Assembly (NCBI GenBank): GCA_016285615.1
Contig: JAEERB010000074.1
Location: 1 to 11,111, forward strand
Reading direction: 5' to 3'
Length of the DNA: 11,111 bases
From: Bacteroidales bacterium
GTDB taxonomy: Bacteria > Bacteroidota > Bacteroidia > Bacteroidales > WCHB1-69
Shown: positions 1-6,897 of the stretch, piece after piece
How the letters are laid out: each line of letters begins with the position of its first letter
How positions within the stretch are numbered: position 1 is the first letter of the stretch
The notes under the pieces: generated by a model
The model's input: the letters and a program-made list of their open reading frames with translations, nothing else
Database searches by the model: none
What the model was told of the DNA's origin: nothing
Translations under genes and position numbers: made by a program

Positions 1-536
1 TGGTGGGTGTGAACCTGCTGCGCGAGGGGTTGGACTTGCCAGAGGTGTCGCTGGTGGCCATCATGGATGCCGACAAGGAGGGTTTCCTCCGTAACGAGCG
101 TTCGCTTACGCAGACGGCGGGCAGGGCGGCGCGTCACGTGAACGGCCACGTGATTTTCTATGCCAATAAGATGACCAAGTCGATGCAAGCCACGATAGAT
201 GAGACGGCGCGCCGTCGTGCCAAGCAGATGGCCTACAATGCTGAGCACCACATCACGCCCAAGAGTGTGGTCAAGTCCGACGAGGTGTTCCTGCCGACCG
301 TGCCCGAGATACTGAAAGTGGAAACGGCGTACCGCATGGACACGGCAACGCACTCAGTGGCAGCCGAAGAGGACACTTTGCGCATGATGAACAAAGACCA
401 GCTGAAAATCAAGGAGAAGCAGCTGTCGAAGGCGATGGAAAAGGCTGTCAAGGATTTGGATTTCAATCAAGCTGCCGCCCTTCGCGACGAATTGAAAAAA
501 GTGTCGAAATTGCTCGCCGACTACGATAAACGGTAG
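1..536 (+). CDS. uvrB: UvrB, excinuclease ABC subunit B (C-terminal part, cut by window edge)
   Basis: UvrB is the helicase-like damage-verification subunit of UvrABC nucleotide excision repair; it receives DNA from UvrA and positions UvrC for the incisions. The reading frame is open from base 3, so only about the last 177 residues are present. The sequence shows the strongly conserved helicase stretch [15 protein letters not shown], then DADKEGFLR, then motif [15 protein letters not shown] with the two arginines expected to contact ATP. The C-terminus (last ~40 residues, [21 protein letters not shown] onward) is the UVR helical hairpin used to bind UvrC. The stop is TAG at 534-536. The apparent GTG at base 3 is an internal Val codon and not a start. 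It converges on the radical SAM gene, with only tandem repeats between them. I see no clear hairpin terminator after it. Confidence 0.97.
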   Translation, partial: VGVNLLREGLDLPEVSLVAIMDADKEGFLRNERSLTQTAGRAARHVNGHVIFYANKMTKSMQATIDETARRRAKQMAYNAEHHITPKSVVKSDEVFLPTVPEILKVETAYRMDTATHSVAAEEDTLRMMNKDQLKIKEKQLSKAMEKAVKDLDFNQAAALRDELKKVSKLLADYDKR

Positions 537-553
537 TGTGTGGGGGGGTAATT

Positions 554-703
554 GTTTAAGTGTTGAAATGTTTAAGTGTTGAAGTGAGAAGTGAGAAGTG
601 AGAAGTGATTAGAGTTAAGAAACTAAGAAACTAAGAAACTAAGAAACTAAGAAACTAAGGTGTTAGGAATTATCGCTAACAACTAAAAACTAACAACTAA
701 AAA
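554..703. repeat. Composite tandem-repeat tract (16-, 7-, 8- and 14-bp units)
   Basis: Four different short tandem arrays lie side by side between two convergent genes. At 554-585 there are two copies of a 16-bp unit, GTTTAAGTGTTGAARt, differing at one base. At 581-608 there are four exact copies of GAAGTGA. At 616-659 there are about 5.5 exact copies of an 8-bp unit GAAACTAA. At 676-703 there are two exact copies of CTAACAACTAAAAA. No open reading frame of note or stable hairpin is visible. Arrays this regular are candidates for replication slippage, so copy number may vary between strains. Any role in transcription end or spacing is inference. Confidence 0.9.
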
Positions 704-706
704 CTT

Positions 707-775
707 CTTTGAACTTTGAATTTGTTCTTTGTTCTTTGCCCTTAATTGTGCATTGTGCATTGTGAATTATGCATT
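707..775. repeat. Degenerate heptanucleotide repeat tract
   Basis: This continues the repeat-filled gap with a 7-bp period. CTTTGAA occurs twice (707-720), then TTTGTTC twice and TTTGCCC once (721-741). A second heptad series then follows in a different phase: ATTGTGC, ATTGTGC, ATTGTGA, ATTATGC (745-772). The tract runs up to 3 bp before the stop codon of the leftward radical SAM gene. An 18-base piece (720-737) recurs in inverted orientation at 7633-7650, so this type of element is present at least twice in the window. Its function is unknown. Confidence 0.85.
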
Positions 776-777
776 AC

Positions 778-1548
778 TTAATACGTTGCTGCTTCTATGC
801 CCAGCGCACGCACGCGGTCGGCAATCTCTTCCAATTTCTCTTTGGGGAACTTAACTAGTTGTTTGGCAGGTGTTTCTCTGTCGAGAGAGTAGATGAGCAC
901 CTTCTTGGGGTTGATTTTGCGGATATCTTCCAGCCAAGCGGCTACATTCTCTTCCGAGCTATTGTCGAATTCTTTCCCGTCAACGATTCCTTTTAGAAAC
1001 ATGCTTTGGATAATAGCTTGATTACCAAAGCGATATAGGTTTTCTCTTATCTCATCAAGGTGGATGGGGATGGTGGGCTGGTTGATGGTTTGGAACATTT
1101 CATCACTACCCGCATCCAGTTTTAGCATGGGATTTTCGATCTTGAGCAGGGCATTGAACACATCGGGGCGGCTCAGTTGGGTGGAGTTGGTGAGGCAGGT
1201 GATGACAGCGTGCGGGTAGTAGCGGTCGCGCAGTTGGAGCAGACCGTCGATGATGGCGCCAAATTGCGGGTGCAGCGTCGGCTCGCCATTGCCCGAGAAG
1301 GTGATGCTATCGACGGGGGTGCCCACCAGGCTGCACTCTTTGAGCTTGAAGTCAATGGCATCCATTACCGTATGGAGCGGGTAATACTCTTTGGCTTCGC
1401 TGTGGTTTTCCAGCGTCCAGCCGCATTCGCAATAGATGCAGTTGAAGGTACAGATTTTCTCTTTTGTGGGGAGCAGGTTGAGTCCTAACGAGTGTCCTAA
1501 GCGTCGGCTGTGAATGGGACCGAACGCGATTTCTTGCCATAGAAACAT
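778..1548 (-). CDS. Radical SAM protein (COG0731-like Fe-S oxidoreductase)
   Basis: This 256-residue protein carries the radical SAM cluster motif CX3CX2C as CTFNCIYC (Cys33, Cys37, Cys40), which binds the [4Fe-4S] cluster that cleaves S-adenosylmethionine. It is preceded by FGPIHSRRLGHSLGLNLLP, typical of the COG0731 group related to the wybutosine enzyme TYW1. A GNGEPT motif at residues 86-91 fits the SAM-binding glycine-rich strand. No membrane segment, signal peptide or added ferredoxin-like cluster domain is visible, though Cys42 and Cys72 are extra cysteines. Family members are usually annotated only as radical SAM protein, and the substrate is not known; a role in wybutosine synthesis is not implied in a bacterium. 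The ATG at 1546-1548 is the start, behind a TATCTTTG promoter element about 24 bp upstream. The gene is probably monocistronic. Confidence 0.9.
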   Translation of the reverse strand: MFLWQEIAFGPIHSRRLGHSLGLNLLPTKEKICTFNCIYCECGWTLENHSEAKEYYPLHTVMDAIDFKLKECSLVGTPVDSITFSGNGEPTLHPQFGAIIDGLLQLRDRYYPHAVITCLTNSTQLSRPDVFNALLKIENPMLKLDAGSDEMFQTINQPTIPIHLDEIRENLYRFGNQAIIQSMFLKGIVDGKEFDNSSEENVAAWLEDIRKINPKKVLIYSLDRETPAKQLVKFPKEKLEEIADRVRALGIEAATY

Positions 1549-1571
1549 AGTCGGATGTTTAAAATTTGTTG

Positions 1572-1579
1572 CAAAGATA
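1572..1579 (-). promoter_or_regulatory. Bacteroidetes -7 element for the radical SAM gene
   Basis: On the minus strand this reads TATCTTTG, an exact match to the Bacteroidetes sigma-ABfr -7 consensus TAnnTTTG, 23 bp upstream of the ATG at 1548. No good TTTG or TTG -33 box is found at the usual 19-21 bp spacing, so the call rests on the -7 box and its position. Confidence 0.6.
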
Positions 1580-1613
1580 GCATTTATATGCGAGAGCTGT
1601 TGAATAATTTTGC

Positions 1614-1621
1614 TATTTTTG
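1614..1621 (+). promoter_or_regulatory. Bacteroidetes -7 element for the modular secreted protein gene
   Basis: TATTTTTG matches TAnnTTTG and lies 38 bp before the ATG at 1660. It forms a divergent pair with the minus-strand element at 1572-1579. No clear -33 box is seen at the normal spacing (the nearest TTG, 1600-1602, is too close). Confidence 0.45.
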
Positions 1622-1659
1622 GCCTTAGAAAATTAAATGTCATTTAAATAAAAGGTACT

Positions 1660-3231
1660 ATGAGAAAAATTTTATTAGTTGCTCTGTTAGTTGTAGTTAC
1701 ATTGTCTTTGTCGGCACAGAAAATCACCCTCACTTTCGGAGGTGTGAATGATAAGAGCCAATTTATCAAACAGGATAGTATAAGTGTGACCAATCTGAAT
1801 CGTAATTGGACGCTCATGTTGCGCAATCCCGACACGCTGTTGATGATGACCATCTCGTCGGGTATCGGCAACAATGGTTTAAGTTGGGCTGGTTTGGAGC
1901 AGAATGTGCCCAATCCGTTCGAAGGCGCCACCAGCGTGCTGCTCAGTGTGCCTGAACGCCAAGCGGTGAAAATCGCCGTTTACGATATCAATGGTAGGGA
2001 AGTGCTTTCCGACAAACGTACGCTTAATCAAGGCGATTGGGCATTGCAACTCTCATTGGCAGTACCGCAAACCTACATTTTGAATGTGACCATGAAAGAC
2101 TACCGTGCTTCCATCAAGATGATTAATGTGGGACATGGTGGTGGCAACAGCATCTCTTACTTAGGCATCGCCAAGGGTGAACTGAAGGCGGAGACGAAGA
2201 AACCCTTCGCTATTGGCGATAAATTGCAGGTGAAAGGCTATACCACCTATCAGGGCGGTGTTTTTACGGCAGAAGAGATGATTATGCCTGAAAGCACACA
2301 GCGCATTACGCTTCATTACGCTCTGACTGTGCCCCAGGCTCCTAAAATGATTACCTATCCTTATTTCCATTTGACCGATAGCTCGTTTTATTCGGGCGGT
2401 TATGTGCAAGATGAGAATGGTGCCGAGGTGACCGAGTGCGGCGTATGTTGGGACACGCTGGCATCACCCACCGTGGATGGTCTGCATACGGTGCAAGTAC
2501 CTAACAATAAGATGTTTACGAGCTATGTTCCCAATCTTCGTCCTCATACGACATATTATGTAAGATGTTATGGCATAAACAAATATGGCCTGTCGTACGG
2601 CGATCAGATTACGGTGGTCACCAACGACAAGGGCGTGGTGATTGCATCCTGCCCGGGCGATTCCTTGGTGACCGATATCGATGGCAATGTTTACTCAACC
2701 ATCCAAATTGGCGACAAGTGCTGGATGAAGCAGAGCATGCGTGTGCGTCACTATCCTGATGGCTCGGCTATTCCAGCCGGCGCGGTGAACAAGGAGAGCT
2801 ACACCGAGCCTTATTGGTACTATCCTTACGGCGATGAGACTCTTGAGAAAGCGCACGGCTTGTTGTACAATTTCACGGCGATGATGAAATCGCCTATGCC
2901 TGCCGAGGGCGACAATCAGGGTATTTGTCCTACAGGTTGGCATGTGGCCACCGATGTGGAATGGGCAAACGTGCTCGACTATATTTTGGCCAAGGACGAC
3001 TATAATTACGCCAAGTATTTCTGCAATGATAACAGCCTCGATTTGGAGCCAGCAGGCTATTTCTATGACAGTAAGTATTATACCATAGGATTCTCTACCA
3101 TGGTATGGAATTCAACATCCTTTAATGAAACCTCTGGCTTTATGCGCATGCTGGCCCCCGAGAATGGCAATATTTTCAGATACGGCTTCAAGAAGTGTGC
3201 CGCTATGTCGGTAAGATGTGTAAAGAACTAG
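1660..3231 (+). CDS. Secreted modular protein: Ig-like sorting-type domain, Fn3-like domain, FISUMP domain
   Basis: This 523-residue protein starts with a signal peptide (residues 1-19, cleavage likely in SLSA-QK). Three modules follow. Residues ~21-157 end in QNVPNPFEGAT (81-91) and VYDINGREV (107-115), which resembles the Ig-like fold of type IX secretion C-terminal domains, but here it sits near the N-terminus. Residues ~224-327 look like the Fn3-like unit common in Bacteroidales surface proteins, with GGYVQDENGAEVTECGVCW and a closing YVPNLRPHTTYYVRCYGINKYG. Residues ~337-523 are a FISUMP domain (TIGR02145): DIDGNVYSTIQIGDKCWMKQ, then GICPTGWHVATDVEW, ending SVRCVKN. The FISUMP copy is more divergent than those at 7686 and 8543. 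The role is unknown; a surface or secreted binding protein is plausible. The same N-terminal architecture, in the same register, recurs in the partial gene at 10554. Genes downstream follow closely and may be cotranscribed. Confidence 0.85.
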   Translation: MRKILLVALLVVVTLSLSAQKITLTFGGVNDKSQFIKQDSISVTNLNRNWTLMLRNPDTLLMMTISSGIGNNGLSWAGLEQNVPNPFEGATSVLLSVPERQAVKIAVYDINGREVLSDKRTLNQGDWALQLSLAVPQTYILNVTMKDYRASIKMINVGHGGGNSISYLGIAKGELKAETKKPFAIGDKLQVKGYTTYQGGVFTAEEMIMPESTQRITLHYALTVPQAPKMITYPYFHLTDSSFYSGGYVQDENGAEVTECGVCWDTLASPTVDGLHTVQVPNNKMFTSYVPNLRPHTTYYVRCYGINKYGLSYGDQITVVTNDKGVVIASCPGDSLVTDIDGNVYSTIQIGDKCWMKQSMRVRHYPDGSAIPAGAVNKESYTEPYWYYPYGDETLEKAHGLLYNFTAMMKSPMPAEGDNQGICPTGWHVATDVEWANVLDYILAKDDYNYAKYFCNDNSLDLEPAGYFYDSKYYTIGFSTMVWNSTSFNETSGFMRMLAPENGNIFRYGFKKCAAMSVRCVKN

Positions 3232-3269
3232 TAGGGCAGGAGAATGAACAATTTAACAAATAGGTATCT

Positions 3270-3767
3270 ATGAGAAAGTGGATGTGTTTGTTGATGGTTT
3301 TAATTGCTTGTGTTATGCAATTAAAAGCACAAAGTGTAAGTTACACATACAAGCCATTTGCAGAGGAAGGTTGTACTGTGAGTTATACGCCTGTTATCGT
3401 CGAAAATGAAGCCTACATAGTAGTCAGTGTACAATCCGATAGACTTGTTTTTAGCGATAATCCAACTATGATGGTGCGTTTTTTCAACACCGATCAGATT
3501 TTACAATTAGAAGGAAAAAAATTAAATACAACATCAAGTAATGGAGGAATTCTGATAGGCAATGTTTTAGTGCCATATACAGATATGAAGGCGATGGCAC
3601 AGTTTAAGATTACAGAAGATCAAATAGAACTATTTACAAAGGGGGTTGAGAAAATCCGACTATCCATTTTCCCAATAGCACACGAACGCGTATTCAAAAG
3701 TGATAAGATAGGGATGTCTTTGTTTCAAAACTATCAAGTGGCAAAAGATAAGGCAAAAAACTTCTGA
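3270..3767 (+). CDS. Hypothetical secreted protein
   Basis: This 165-residue protein has a clear signal peptide (MRKWMCLLMVLIACVMQLKA, cleavage after Ala20, followed by Gln). I do not recognise the mature part. It is about 145 residues, with many alternating hydrophobic residues in the first half (VSYTPVIVENEAYIVVSVQS), suggesting a beta-rich fold, and a helical, lysine-rich C-terminus. There is no lipobox, no membrane anchor and no internal repeat. The gene begins 38 bp after the stop of the modular protein, so cotranscription is likely. Its sequence is visibly richer in A and T than the upstream gene and the next downstream gene, which may reflect a separate origin. Signal peptide and reading frame are well supported; function is not. 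Confidence 0.75.
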   Translation: MRKWMCLLMVLIACVMQLKAQSVSYTYKPFAEEGCTVSYTPVIVENEAYIVVSVQSDRLVFSDNPTMMVRFFNTDQILQLEGKKLNTTSSNGGILIGNVLVPYTDMKAMAQFKITEDQIELFTKGVEKIRLSIFPIAHERVFKSDKIGMSLFQNYQVAKDKAKNF

Positions 3768-3796
3768 TTAGATTCTAATGTCTCAATACAATTGTT

Positions 3797-4147
3797 ATGG
3801 CTTTAATGATTCAGCGCGGACGTGAAATGATCCGCATCAACACACAAAAGAACACGATTGAGTACTCCACGAGTGGTGGATTGAATTGGAATACCCGTTA
3901 TTCGAGCGGCTCGTGTGGTACGTTTCACGATTTGTTCGACAATGGTCGCGAGATTCTGGCGTGTACTTCAAAAGGTGTGTATTACAGCACCAACGAGGGC
4001 CTAAATTGGAATTGCCGCTATAGTAGCGGTGCGTGTGGCACTTTCATGCAGTTGAGTACCGATGGAAGATACCTTTATGCCACGACAAGCCAAGGTCTCT
4101 ATTATTCCTCAAGCAATGGCCTCAATTGGAATAAGCGGTCGTCATAA
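3797..4147 (+). CDS. Small protein of 40-residue Asp-box-like (BNR-like) repeats
   Basis: This 116-residue protein has no signal peptide and is built of exact-period repeats. Units starting YSTSGGLNWN (23-32), YSTNEGLNWN (63-72) and YSSSNGLNWN (103-112) are spaced exactly 40 residues apart. The spacers also repeat: TRYSSGSCGTFHDLFDNGRE versus CRYSSGACGTFMQLSTDGRY. The S-x-x-x-G-x-x-W core resembles the Asp-box (BNR) hairpin of sialidase-type beta-propeller blades, but the Asp is replaced. Similar short proteins occur in Bacteroidales, often annotated as sialidase-like without evidence of activity. With only about 2.5 units it cannot form a complete propeller alone, so it may oligomerise or pack on a partner. 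A catalytic sialidase role is not supported. The ATG at 3797 is used; Met4 and Met11 are alternatives. Confidence 0.7.
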   Translation: MALMIQRGREMIRINTQKNTIEYSTSGGLNWNTRYSSGSCGTFHDLFDNGREILACTSKGVYYSTNEGLNWNCRYSSGACGTFMQLSTDGRYLYATTSQGLYYSSSNGLNWNKRSS

Positions 4148-4179
4148 AGGGTTAGATGTTGAAGTGTGAAAAGATTATT

Positions 4180-4581
4180 ATGAAAAGAGTTCTAATTTTT
4201 GCTATTGCCATATTGTTTTCCTTTGCTGCTTTCGCACAAAGTGATGTTCCGTATGCGCCACAAAGTGCTTCAGAACCTCAAGATGGAGCGGTATATAAGT
4301 TGTTCCCTACAAGCAATATGTGGACATTCCTCAAGTTGGACACGAGAAATGGCAGAATCTGGCAGGTGCAATTTTCTGTAAAAGGTTCAGAATACAGGTA
4401 CGAAATTCCTCTTTCAGATTTCTTTCTTGTGGAAGCTGATAAAGAAATAAATGGCAGATTTACTTTGTATCCAACAAGTAATGTTTTTAATTTTATTCTG
4501 TTAGACCAAATAGATGGTCGAATGTGGCAGGTTCAATGGAGTGAAGACTCAAAAAACAGGGGAATAATGCCTATTAATTAG
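4180..4581 (+). CDS. Small secreted protein with two internal repeats
   Basis: The start is placed at the ATG at 4180, giving 133 residues and a well-formed signal peptide (MKRVLIFAIAILFSFAAFA-Q); an upstream ATG at 4156 would add eight residues in front of it and spoil the signal. The mature protein has two related segments: YKLFPTSNMWTFLKLDTRNG followed by RIWQVQFS (39-66), and FTLYPTSNVFNFILLDQIDG followed by RMWQVQWS (94-121), offset by 55 residues. The pattern of a strand, LD..xGR.WQVQ, then another strand suggests a small beta-rich repeat protein. Similar small proteins with this WQVQ repeat are, as I recall, common in Bacteroides and relatives, with no known function. It is the last gene of the rightward run, before a hairpin at 4659-4687. 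Confidence 0.7.
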   Translation: MKRVLIFAIAILFSFAAFAQSDVPYAPQSASEPQDGAVYKLFPTSNMWTFLKLDTRNGRIWQVQFSVKGSEYRYEIPLSDFFLVEADKEINGRFTLYPTSNVFNFILLDQIDGRMWQVQWSEDSKNRGIMPIN

Positions 4582-4658
4582 GATTCTATTTTCTAGTTGG
4601 GTAGTCAAGAAACCATGAGGGTTTACAGATTCCTGTCACTGCCGACCCTTCAAATTAA

Positions 4659-4687
4659 AAAGGAGTGAAGTTCAACTTCACTCCTTT
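4659..4687 (-). terminator. Intrinsic terminator after tRNA-Ser (possibly bidirectional)
   Basis: A perfect 12-bp stem, AAAGGAGTGAAG pairing with CTTCACTCCTTT around loop TTCAA. On the minus strand it is followed by TTTTTAATTTG, so it fits termination of the tRNA transcript, 13 bp past the tRNA 3' end. On the plus strand the T tract is interrupted, but the same hairpin may also end the transcript of the gene at 4180-4581. Confidence 0.8.
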
Positions 4688-4700
4688 ACTTTATAAGCTG

Positions 4701-4787
4701 CGGAAAGTGAGGGATTCGAACCCCCGGAACCCCGGAGGGTTCAACAGATTTCGAGTCTGCCCCATTCGACCACTCTGGCAACTTTCC
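4701..4787 (-). tRNA. tRNA-Ser (anticodon CGA)
   Basis: The minus strand folds as a class II tRNA of 87 nt. The acceptor stem is GGAAAGT with ACTTTCC, followed by discriminator G. The anticodon loop is CTCGAAA in a five-pair stem, giving anticodon CGA (plus-strand 4751-4753), which reads UCG serine codons. A long variable arm (GAACC paired with GGTTC) is present, as expected for tRNA-Ser. The T arm is GGGGG-TTCGAAT-CCCTC with one G-U pair. No CCA is encoded, so it is added post-transcriptionally, as is usual in Bacteroidetes. It has its own promoter and terminator. Confidence 0.96.
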
Positions 4788-4791
4788 GCGG

Positions 4792-4799
4792 CAAAGTTA
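4792..4799 (-). promoter_or_regulatory. Bacteroidetes -7 element for tRNA-Ser
   Basis: On the minus strand this reads TAACTTTG, an exact match to TAnnTTTG, ending 5 bases before the mature 5' end of tRNA-Ser. The implied primary transcript therefore has a leader of only a few bases. No clear -33 box is visible. Confidence 0.65.
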
Positions 4800-4851
4800 C
4801 GGCTTTTTTCTGGATTATGAATGATTTTTTATTTCTTTGATTATTAAAATA

Positions 4852-4874
4852 TTATGTTTTAAAAGGAAACATAA
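4852..4874. other. AT-rich hairpin in the intergenic region
   Basis: TTATGTTT pairs with AAACATAA (8 bp) around a 7-base loop. It lies between the divergently transcribed tRNA-Ser and the exporter operon, upstream of the operon promoter. In such AT-rich sequence it may be chance; an operator or a residual transposon end are alternatives I cannot support further. Confidence 0.25.
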
Positions 4875-4982
4875 ATTACTTTCTTTTATAGAAGAAGTCG
4901 GAAGAATAAACACCTCGTTTTACGCAATTCATACTTGCTGCCATTAGTTTTTTTCTGCTATTATTTTCTGCAGAATATTTCT

Positions 4983-4990
4983 TATCTTTG
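4983..4990 (+). promoter_or_regulatory. Bacteroidetes -7 element for the ABC exporter operon
   Basis: TATCTTTG is an exact match to TAnnTTTG, 27 bp before the chosen ATG at 5018, so transcription should start at about 4996-4998 with a short leader. No exact TTTG is present at -33; the region there is T-rich (TTATTTTCTG). Confidence 0.65.
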
Positions 4991-5017
4991 CCACGATAAA
5001 TACTCAAAAAATTGTTG

Positions 5018-5965
5018 ATGAAAAGATTTTTATGGATAGTCGCAGTCTTGTCGCTGCTGACCGCCTGTCACCGCAATAAAGGGAATGCCGACGCCTACGG
5101 GAATTTCGAGGCAACTGAGATTATTGTTTCGTCTGAGAATAATGGCCGCCTGCTGGAGTTTTCAGTAGAAGAGGGACAAACATATCAGGCTGGCGAAGTG
5201 GTAGGTTGTATCGATACTTTGCAGTTGTGTTTGCAGCTTAAGCAGTTGGAAGCCTCTATCAAGGCTGTGATGGCTCGTCGCCCCGACTCCAAGTCGCAGA
5301 TACAAGTATTGAAGAAACAGTTGGAAACCCTGGAAAAAGAGCGTGCCCGCGTGGAGAACTTGGTGCAAGCCAATGCCGCTACCGCCAAGCAGTTAGACGA
5401 CATCGTGGCTCAGATAAACATCACCAAGAGCCAGATGGCAGCCACCGAGTCCACACTGAGTATCCAGTCGCAATCTCTGTCGGAAGAGGTGGAAGCCCTC
5501 CGTTTCCAGAAAATGCAGCTTGAAGCCTCTATCGCCACTTGCCGTATCAAGGCGCCCATCACTGGCACTGTACTCAAGAAATACATAGAACCCAATGAGT
5601 TGGCATTCCAAGGCAAGCCGCTCTTCAAGATTGCCGACCTGACCAATATGTTCATCAAAGTCTATGTGTCGGAAGATATGCTCTCGTCGTTGCGCCTGAA
5701 TCAGGAGGTGACTATCAATTTGGATACGTCGGGGGATATCTCCAAACAGGCTAAGAAGAACAAACGGAAAAATAAACGTAAAGATAACGAGCCAACCAAA
5801 CAATTCACCGGCAAAATATGCTGGATTTCTCCTAAGGCCGAATTTACGCCTAAGATGATACAGACTAAAAATGAGCGTGTTAACCTTGTTTATGCTGTGA
5901 AAGTCAGCTTCATTAACGATGGTAGCGCCAAAATCGGCATGCCCGGTGACGTGATTTTTAAATAG
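5018..5965 (+). CDS. HlyD-family membrane-fusion lipoprotein of an ABC exporter (YbhG-like)
   Basis: This protein is the periplasmic adaptor that links an inner-membrane ABC exporter to the outer membrane or exit duct. I start it at ATG 5018 (315 residues), because the upstream in-frame TTG codons only extend a good lipoprotein signal, MKRFLWIVAVLSLLTAC, with lipobox LTAC (Cys17). A split lipoyl-type domain (about 34-67 and 173-207; ...SSENNGRLLEFSVEEGQ... and ...IKAPITGTVLKKY...) flanks a coiled-coil hairpin (about 69-170). A beta-barrel domain follows. Residues 246-255 are a run dominated by Lys, Arg and Asn (KKNKRKNKRK) inserted between barrel strands, which is unusual. It is 5 bp ahead of the first ATPase gene, so they are clearly one operon. 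By analogy with E. coli YbhG it should serve a drug or lipid exporter; the substrate is unknown. Confidence 0.88.
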   Translation: MKRFLWIVAVLSLLTACHRNKGNADAYGNFEATEIIVSSENNGRLLEFSVEEGQTYQAGEVVGCIDTLQLCLQLKQLEASIKAVMARRPDSKSQIQVLKKQLETLEKERARVENLVQANAATAKQLDDIVAQINITKSQMAATESTLSIQSQSLSEEVEALRFQKMQLEASIATCRIKAPITGTVLKKYIEPNELAFQGKPLFKIADLTNMFIKVYVSEDMLSSLRLNQEVTINLDTSGDISKQAKKNKRKNKRKDNEPTKQFTGKICWISPKAEFTPKMIQTKNERVNLVYAVKVSFINDGSAKIGMPGDVIFK

Positions 5966-5970
5966 AAGCC

Positions 5971-6894
5971 ATGGATTGGGCTGTTGAAATAGAGCATCTT
6001 AACAAGACATATCCCGAAAACCATGTAACTGCGCTGGATGATGTCAGCATTGCCGTGAAACCGAATGAACTTTTTGGCCTTGTCGGTCCTGACGGCGCTG
6101 GCAAATCTACACTGTTCAATATCCTGACTACCTTGCTGTTGCCCGACTCGGGCCATGTGACCGTACTCGGTATGGATGTGATTGCCGACTACAAGAAGGT
6201 GCGGAGCACCATCGGCTATCTGCCTGGCGTCTTTTCGCTCTATCCCGACCTGACGGTAGAGGAAAACCTGATTTTCTTTGCTACGATGTATAAGAGCAAA
6301 ATCAGTGAGAATATGTCCATCATCAAGCCCATCTGGCGACAGTTGCTGCCGTTCAAGAAAAGGCGTGCTGGCAAGCTGTCGGGCGGTATGAAGCAGAAAC
6401 TGGCGCTCTGCTGTGCGCTCATCCACAAACCGACCATTCTCTTTCTTGACGAGCCGACTACGGGTGTGGACCCTGTGTCGCGCAAGGAGTTTTGGGAGAT
6501 ATTGAAAGGTATTCAGCAACAGGATATTACGGTTGTTGTCTCCACGCCTTATATGGATGAGGCGACTCTCTGCGACCGTATCGCACTCATTCAGGACGGT
6601 CGTATTATCGAAGTGGCTACGCCCAACCAGATCATCGATAATTTTGAGGGCACGTTGTACACGCTGACCACCAACAATATTTTCGGCTTGCTGGAGATTA
6701 TGAAGCAGTGTACGTTGCCATGCAACTATTATCCCAATGGTGACCAGTTGCACATTGTTTTCTACGAGGATGCGGAGAGTTCGTCGAACGCTTTCCAACA
6801 GTTTTTGCAAGAGCATCAGATAGAATTCAGGAATATGAAACGCATTACGCCGAATATTGAAGACTGTTTTATCGAACTTGTTAAACCGAAGTAG
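5971..6894 (+). CDS. ABC transporter ATPase, first half of a YbhF-like pair (degenerate Q- and H-loops)
   Basis: This 307-residue ATPase matches the N-terminal half of YbhF. The Walker A motif is GPDGAGKST (39-47), with the Asp typical of YbhF. The signature is LSGGM (136-140), Walker B is ILFLDEP (156-162) with catalytic Glu161, and the D-loop region is GVDP. Two switch residues are lost: the Q-loop Gln is Gly86 (YLPGVFSLY, compared with YMSQRFSLY in the next protein), and the H-loop His is Pro193 (VSTPYMDEA). About 80 C-terminal residues follow the core (after ~225), as in the YbhF half. It probably works as a heterodimer with the next ATPase, on the cytoplasmic face of permeases that are missing here. 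The gene ends 3 bp before the next ATG. Confidence 0.9.
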   Translation: MDWAVEIEHLNKTYPENHVTALDDVSIAVKPNELFGLVGPDGAGKSTLFNILTTLLLPDSGHVTVLGMDVIADYKKVRSTIGYLPGVFSLYPDLTVEENLIFFATMYKSKISENMSIIKPIWRQLLPFKKRRAGKLSGGMKQKLALCCALIHKPTILFLDEPTTGVDPVSRKEFWEILKGIQQQDITVVVSTPYMDEATLCDRIALIQDGRIIEVATPNQIIDNFEGTLYTLTTNNIFGLLEIMKQCTLPCNYYPNGDQLHIVFYEDAESSSNAFQQFLQEHQIEFRNMKRITPNIEDCFIELVKPK

Positions 6895-6897
6895 GAA

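Noticed and set aside
1177..1488. A plus-strand open frame inside the radical SAM gene.
   Set aside because: The minus-strand gene carries the intact CX3CX2C motif over the same bases; the plus-strand frame has no conserved features.
3797..4147. Annotation as an active sialidase.
   Set aside because: Only Asp-box-like repeats are present, the Asp is substituted, and none of the catalytic features of sialidases are visible in 116 residues.
4610..4624. Small hairpin AAACC-ATGAG-GGTTT after the gene ending at 4581.
   Set aside because: Only 5 bp of stem and no T tract; the stronger hairpin at 4659-4687 explains termination better.
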